DNA of 64,000 nucleotides from Panagrolaimus kolymaensis (Eukaryota > Nematoda > Chromadorea > Rhabditida > Panagrolaimidae). Location: contig JAJQJQ010000009.1 of the NCBI GenBank assembly GCA_028622995.1, positions 5,890,001 through 5,954,000 on the forward strand, in the 5' to 3' direction. How positions within the stretch are numbered: position 1 is the first letter of the stretch; each line of letters opens with the position of its first letter. The notes beneath the pieces were generated by a model. The model was given only the letters and a program-made list of their open reading frames with translations. It had not been told where the DNA came from and did no database searches. Both the position numbers and the translations under genes were made by a program. This document shows positions 62,304 through 64,000 of this stretch, piece by piece.

Positions 62304-62810
62304 ATTTTTTATTAATTTATTTGAGAACTAATTTTTGTGAATTATTATTTCGGACAGCTCTTTATATACTTTTTTCATTTTGTGGTAAAAGTTTAAAATG
62401 CAAATGTATTTGAATCAAAGAACGCATAGAGAACAAACAAAAGCAAGTAAATAAGAGACTTGCCAGCTGATGGAAAAAACACACTCAAAAATTGATCAAT
62501 GTGATCAATGGTGATCGCAGATAATTCATTTTTTAGTACTTTAAAAGTAAATGAAAAATAATATGGTAATCTATGGAGCTACTTTGATATGATCAAAAAT
62601 ATTATTATTTTTTTCTAATACTTTGTTTTTTAAAATTGTTACTGTATCATCGCAAAAAAAGGAGCTTCTTTAAATTGATTTTTTGTTTATCAAAATAAAA
62701 TTTTTACGCTTATCGCCAATTATTTTGCTATCATTCACTCAAATCGATTAGTAGCCAATGCAAAACCATGTTAATTGTATTAATTGCTCATAAAAAAAGG
62801 TTGCGCTTTA
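62304..62810. promoter_or_regulatory. Shared divergent promoter region of ACS and SDR genes
   Basis: The 507 bases between two divergent start codons must hold both promoters. A cluster of three GTGATC/TGATCA repeats at 62491-62520 (ATTGATCAAT, GTGATCAATG, GTGATCGCAG), spaced 10 bases apart, is the most regular element and may be a transcription-factor site array. A second TGATCA-like site occurs near 62590. Confidence 0.45.
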
Positions 62811-63930
62811 ATGATGAAAAAATTTGAAGGAAAAGTTGCTATTATTACTGGTAATAATAATATTATTACATTAATTATTTTCTTTTAAAATTTGAATATT
62901 TTTTAAGGTTCAAGCAATGGTATTGGTCGAGCATGTGCTATTGCATTTGCATCCGAAGGCGCTAAAGTTGTAATTCATTCAAGAATAGAAGATTTGGCGG
63001 ATTTGGAGGCAAATAATATTACTTCAAAATTTTATTTCAGTTTTTTTATTATTTAATTCTAAGGATTTAGGAAACAAAAAGAATATTGATCTCATCGGCA
63101 GGCGTAACACCAGAAAACTTTCATTCAATCACAGGTTATATAGAAGACGAAAAAACTCTAGAAAAATTAGTGGAAGAAACCATCGATAAATTTGGAAAAA
63201 TTGATATTTTGGTAATAAAAAAAAAGAAAAATTTATGCTGCGTTAAACATTGAAAATTTGTAGGTTAATAATGCCGGAGTTACAAAAAAGATGCAAACAT
63301 CTTCGACAATGGCTATTGAAAATTATGATTTTGTTATGGGAATTAATTTAAGAGCGTAAGATTCTTTCTCACTTTTTATTATTTTAGAATAAAATTTTTG
63401 TTTTAGTCCATTACAATTAACAAACCTTGCTTTACCATATTTAAAAGAAACTAAAGGTTGCATTATTAATATTAGCAGCTTGGGAGCTATTCGACCTATG
63501 GTTATTAGTCAGTTACATTATTCAATATCTAAAGCTGGTCTTGATGCATTTATGAGAGGATGTACAGATGAATTTGGCAAATATGGAATTAGAATTAATA
63601 ATGTTTGGTAAAAATTTAAAATTGGTTGTGATTTTTATTTTTTTTATTTTCAGCTTTGGAGCAATTAAAACTGGTATGTTCACAAATTCAACACAATTTG
63701 ATATGGATTCGGTAATATCTAATAATAATAAAAAAATGTTTTAAATTTTTTGATTTTAGTTTGAAAAAGTGATAAATAAAAAAATTCCTCTTCAAAGAAT
63801 GGGAACTTCTGAAGAAGCTGCAAAAATTATTGCATTTTTGGCATCTGATGATGCTGCTTATGTTACTGGAGCAAATTGGATCGTTGATGGAGGAATGAAT
63901 TCACATTGTCCTTCAAATGAGGAACAATAA
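62811..63930 (+). CDS. Short-chain dehydrogenase/reductase (classical SDR)
   Basis: Seven exons (62811-62850, 62908-63008, 63071-63211, 63264-63355, 63407-63607, 63654-63711, 63760-63930) give 267 residues, typical of a classical SDR. The cofactor loop is [10 protein letters not shown], split by the first intron. NNAG follows the fourth beta strand. INISSLGA supplies the catalytic Ser, HYSISKAG the YxxxK pair and [15 protein letters not shown] the post-catalytic motif. It is an NAD(P)-dependent oxidoreductase of unknown substrate, resembling the expanded nematode dhs group. No signal peptide or membrane anchor. Intron 2 (63009-63070) must use a GC donor (GAG|gcaaat) to preserve the reading frame. 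ATG 62814 is an equally possible start. Confidence 0.92.
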
Positions 63931-63966
63931 TAGAAACTATCAGCTGCTTTATTCCGCCTTTTTTAT

Positions 63967-63972
63967 AATAAA
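63967..63972 (+). terminator. AATAAA polyadenylation signal of SDR gene
   Basis: A canonical hexamer 37 bases after the SDR stop codon. Confidence 0.55.
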
Positions 63973-64000
63973 GTATCTTAACACGAACAATTTTTTGCTA

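Noticed and set aside
1..64000. tRNA, snRNA or known microRNA genes
   Set aside because: I looked for box B sequences and common nematode microRNA seeds such as let-7, lin-4 and miR-71 and found no convincing match; a covariance-model scan would settle it.

Overview
The window reads as nuclear DNA of a nematode that is not Caenorhabditis elegans. It is AT-rich and full of A/T homopolymers. Genes have many short introns (about 45-60 bases), and most start codons sit 1-20 bases after a strong 3' splice site, as expected when a spliced leader is trans-spliced on. The clearest lineage marker is a p120/delta-catenin with four fibronectin III repeats, the layout known for nematode JAC-1. I rebuilt exon chains by hand, checking donor, acceptor and reading phase at each junction. 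Sixteen of the seventeen full-length models then read open from start to stop; the acetyl-CoA synthetase is the exception. No tRNA, rRNA, CRISPR array or prokaryotic feature was seen.

Layout. 1-5641 (-): ZSWIM8/EBAX-1 SWIM-finger ubiquitin-ligase adaptor, 3' end outside the window. 10399-14206 (+): a DSL-like membrane protein, an LRRC20-like leucine-rich-repeat protein and a 63-residue secreted peptide. 17451-17821 (+): a probable neuropeptide precursor. 19403-21781 (+): glutaminase with ankyrin repeats. 22400-22850 (+): a doubtful two-TM reading frame broken by one base. 29078-30413 (+): a RING finger fused to a Ras-like GTPase domain. 30904-32343 (+): a tandem pair of cysteine-rich, GPI-anchor-like secreted proteins. 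32767-42607 (-): the JAC-1-type catenin with an internal alternative first exon and two possible C-termini. 48415-52763 (-): GTPBP10-type Obg GTPase, SLC25A32-type carrier and a four-TM protein. 53574-53772: a TTAA-bounded foldback element. 54466-57637 (+): an internally duplicated SGT-like TPR protein and a regulatory subunit of NAD-isocitrate dehydrogenase. 57939-62303 (-): SLC46-type transporter and acetyl-CoA synthetase with an in-frame stop. 62811-63930 (+): a short-chain dehydrogenase, divergent from the synthetase.

The right third is rich in mitochondrial and central-carbon genes (Obg GTPase, mitochondrial carrier, IDH3, acetyl-CoA synthetase, SDR). The left two thirds carry long gene-poor stretches around signalling and adhesion genes. 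The most unusual items are the RING-Ras fusion with a degraded GTP switch, the alternative ends of the catenin, the internally duplicated TPR gene with matching introns, the internal stop in acetyl-CoA synthetase, and the foldback element.
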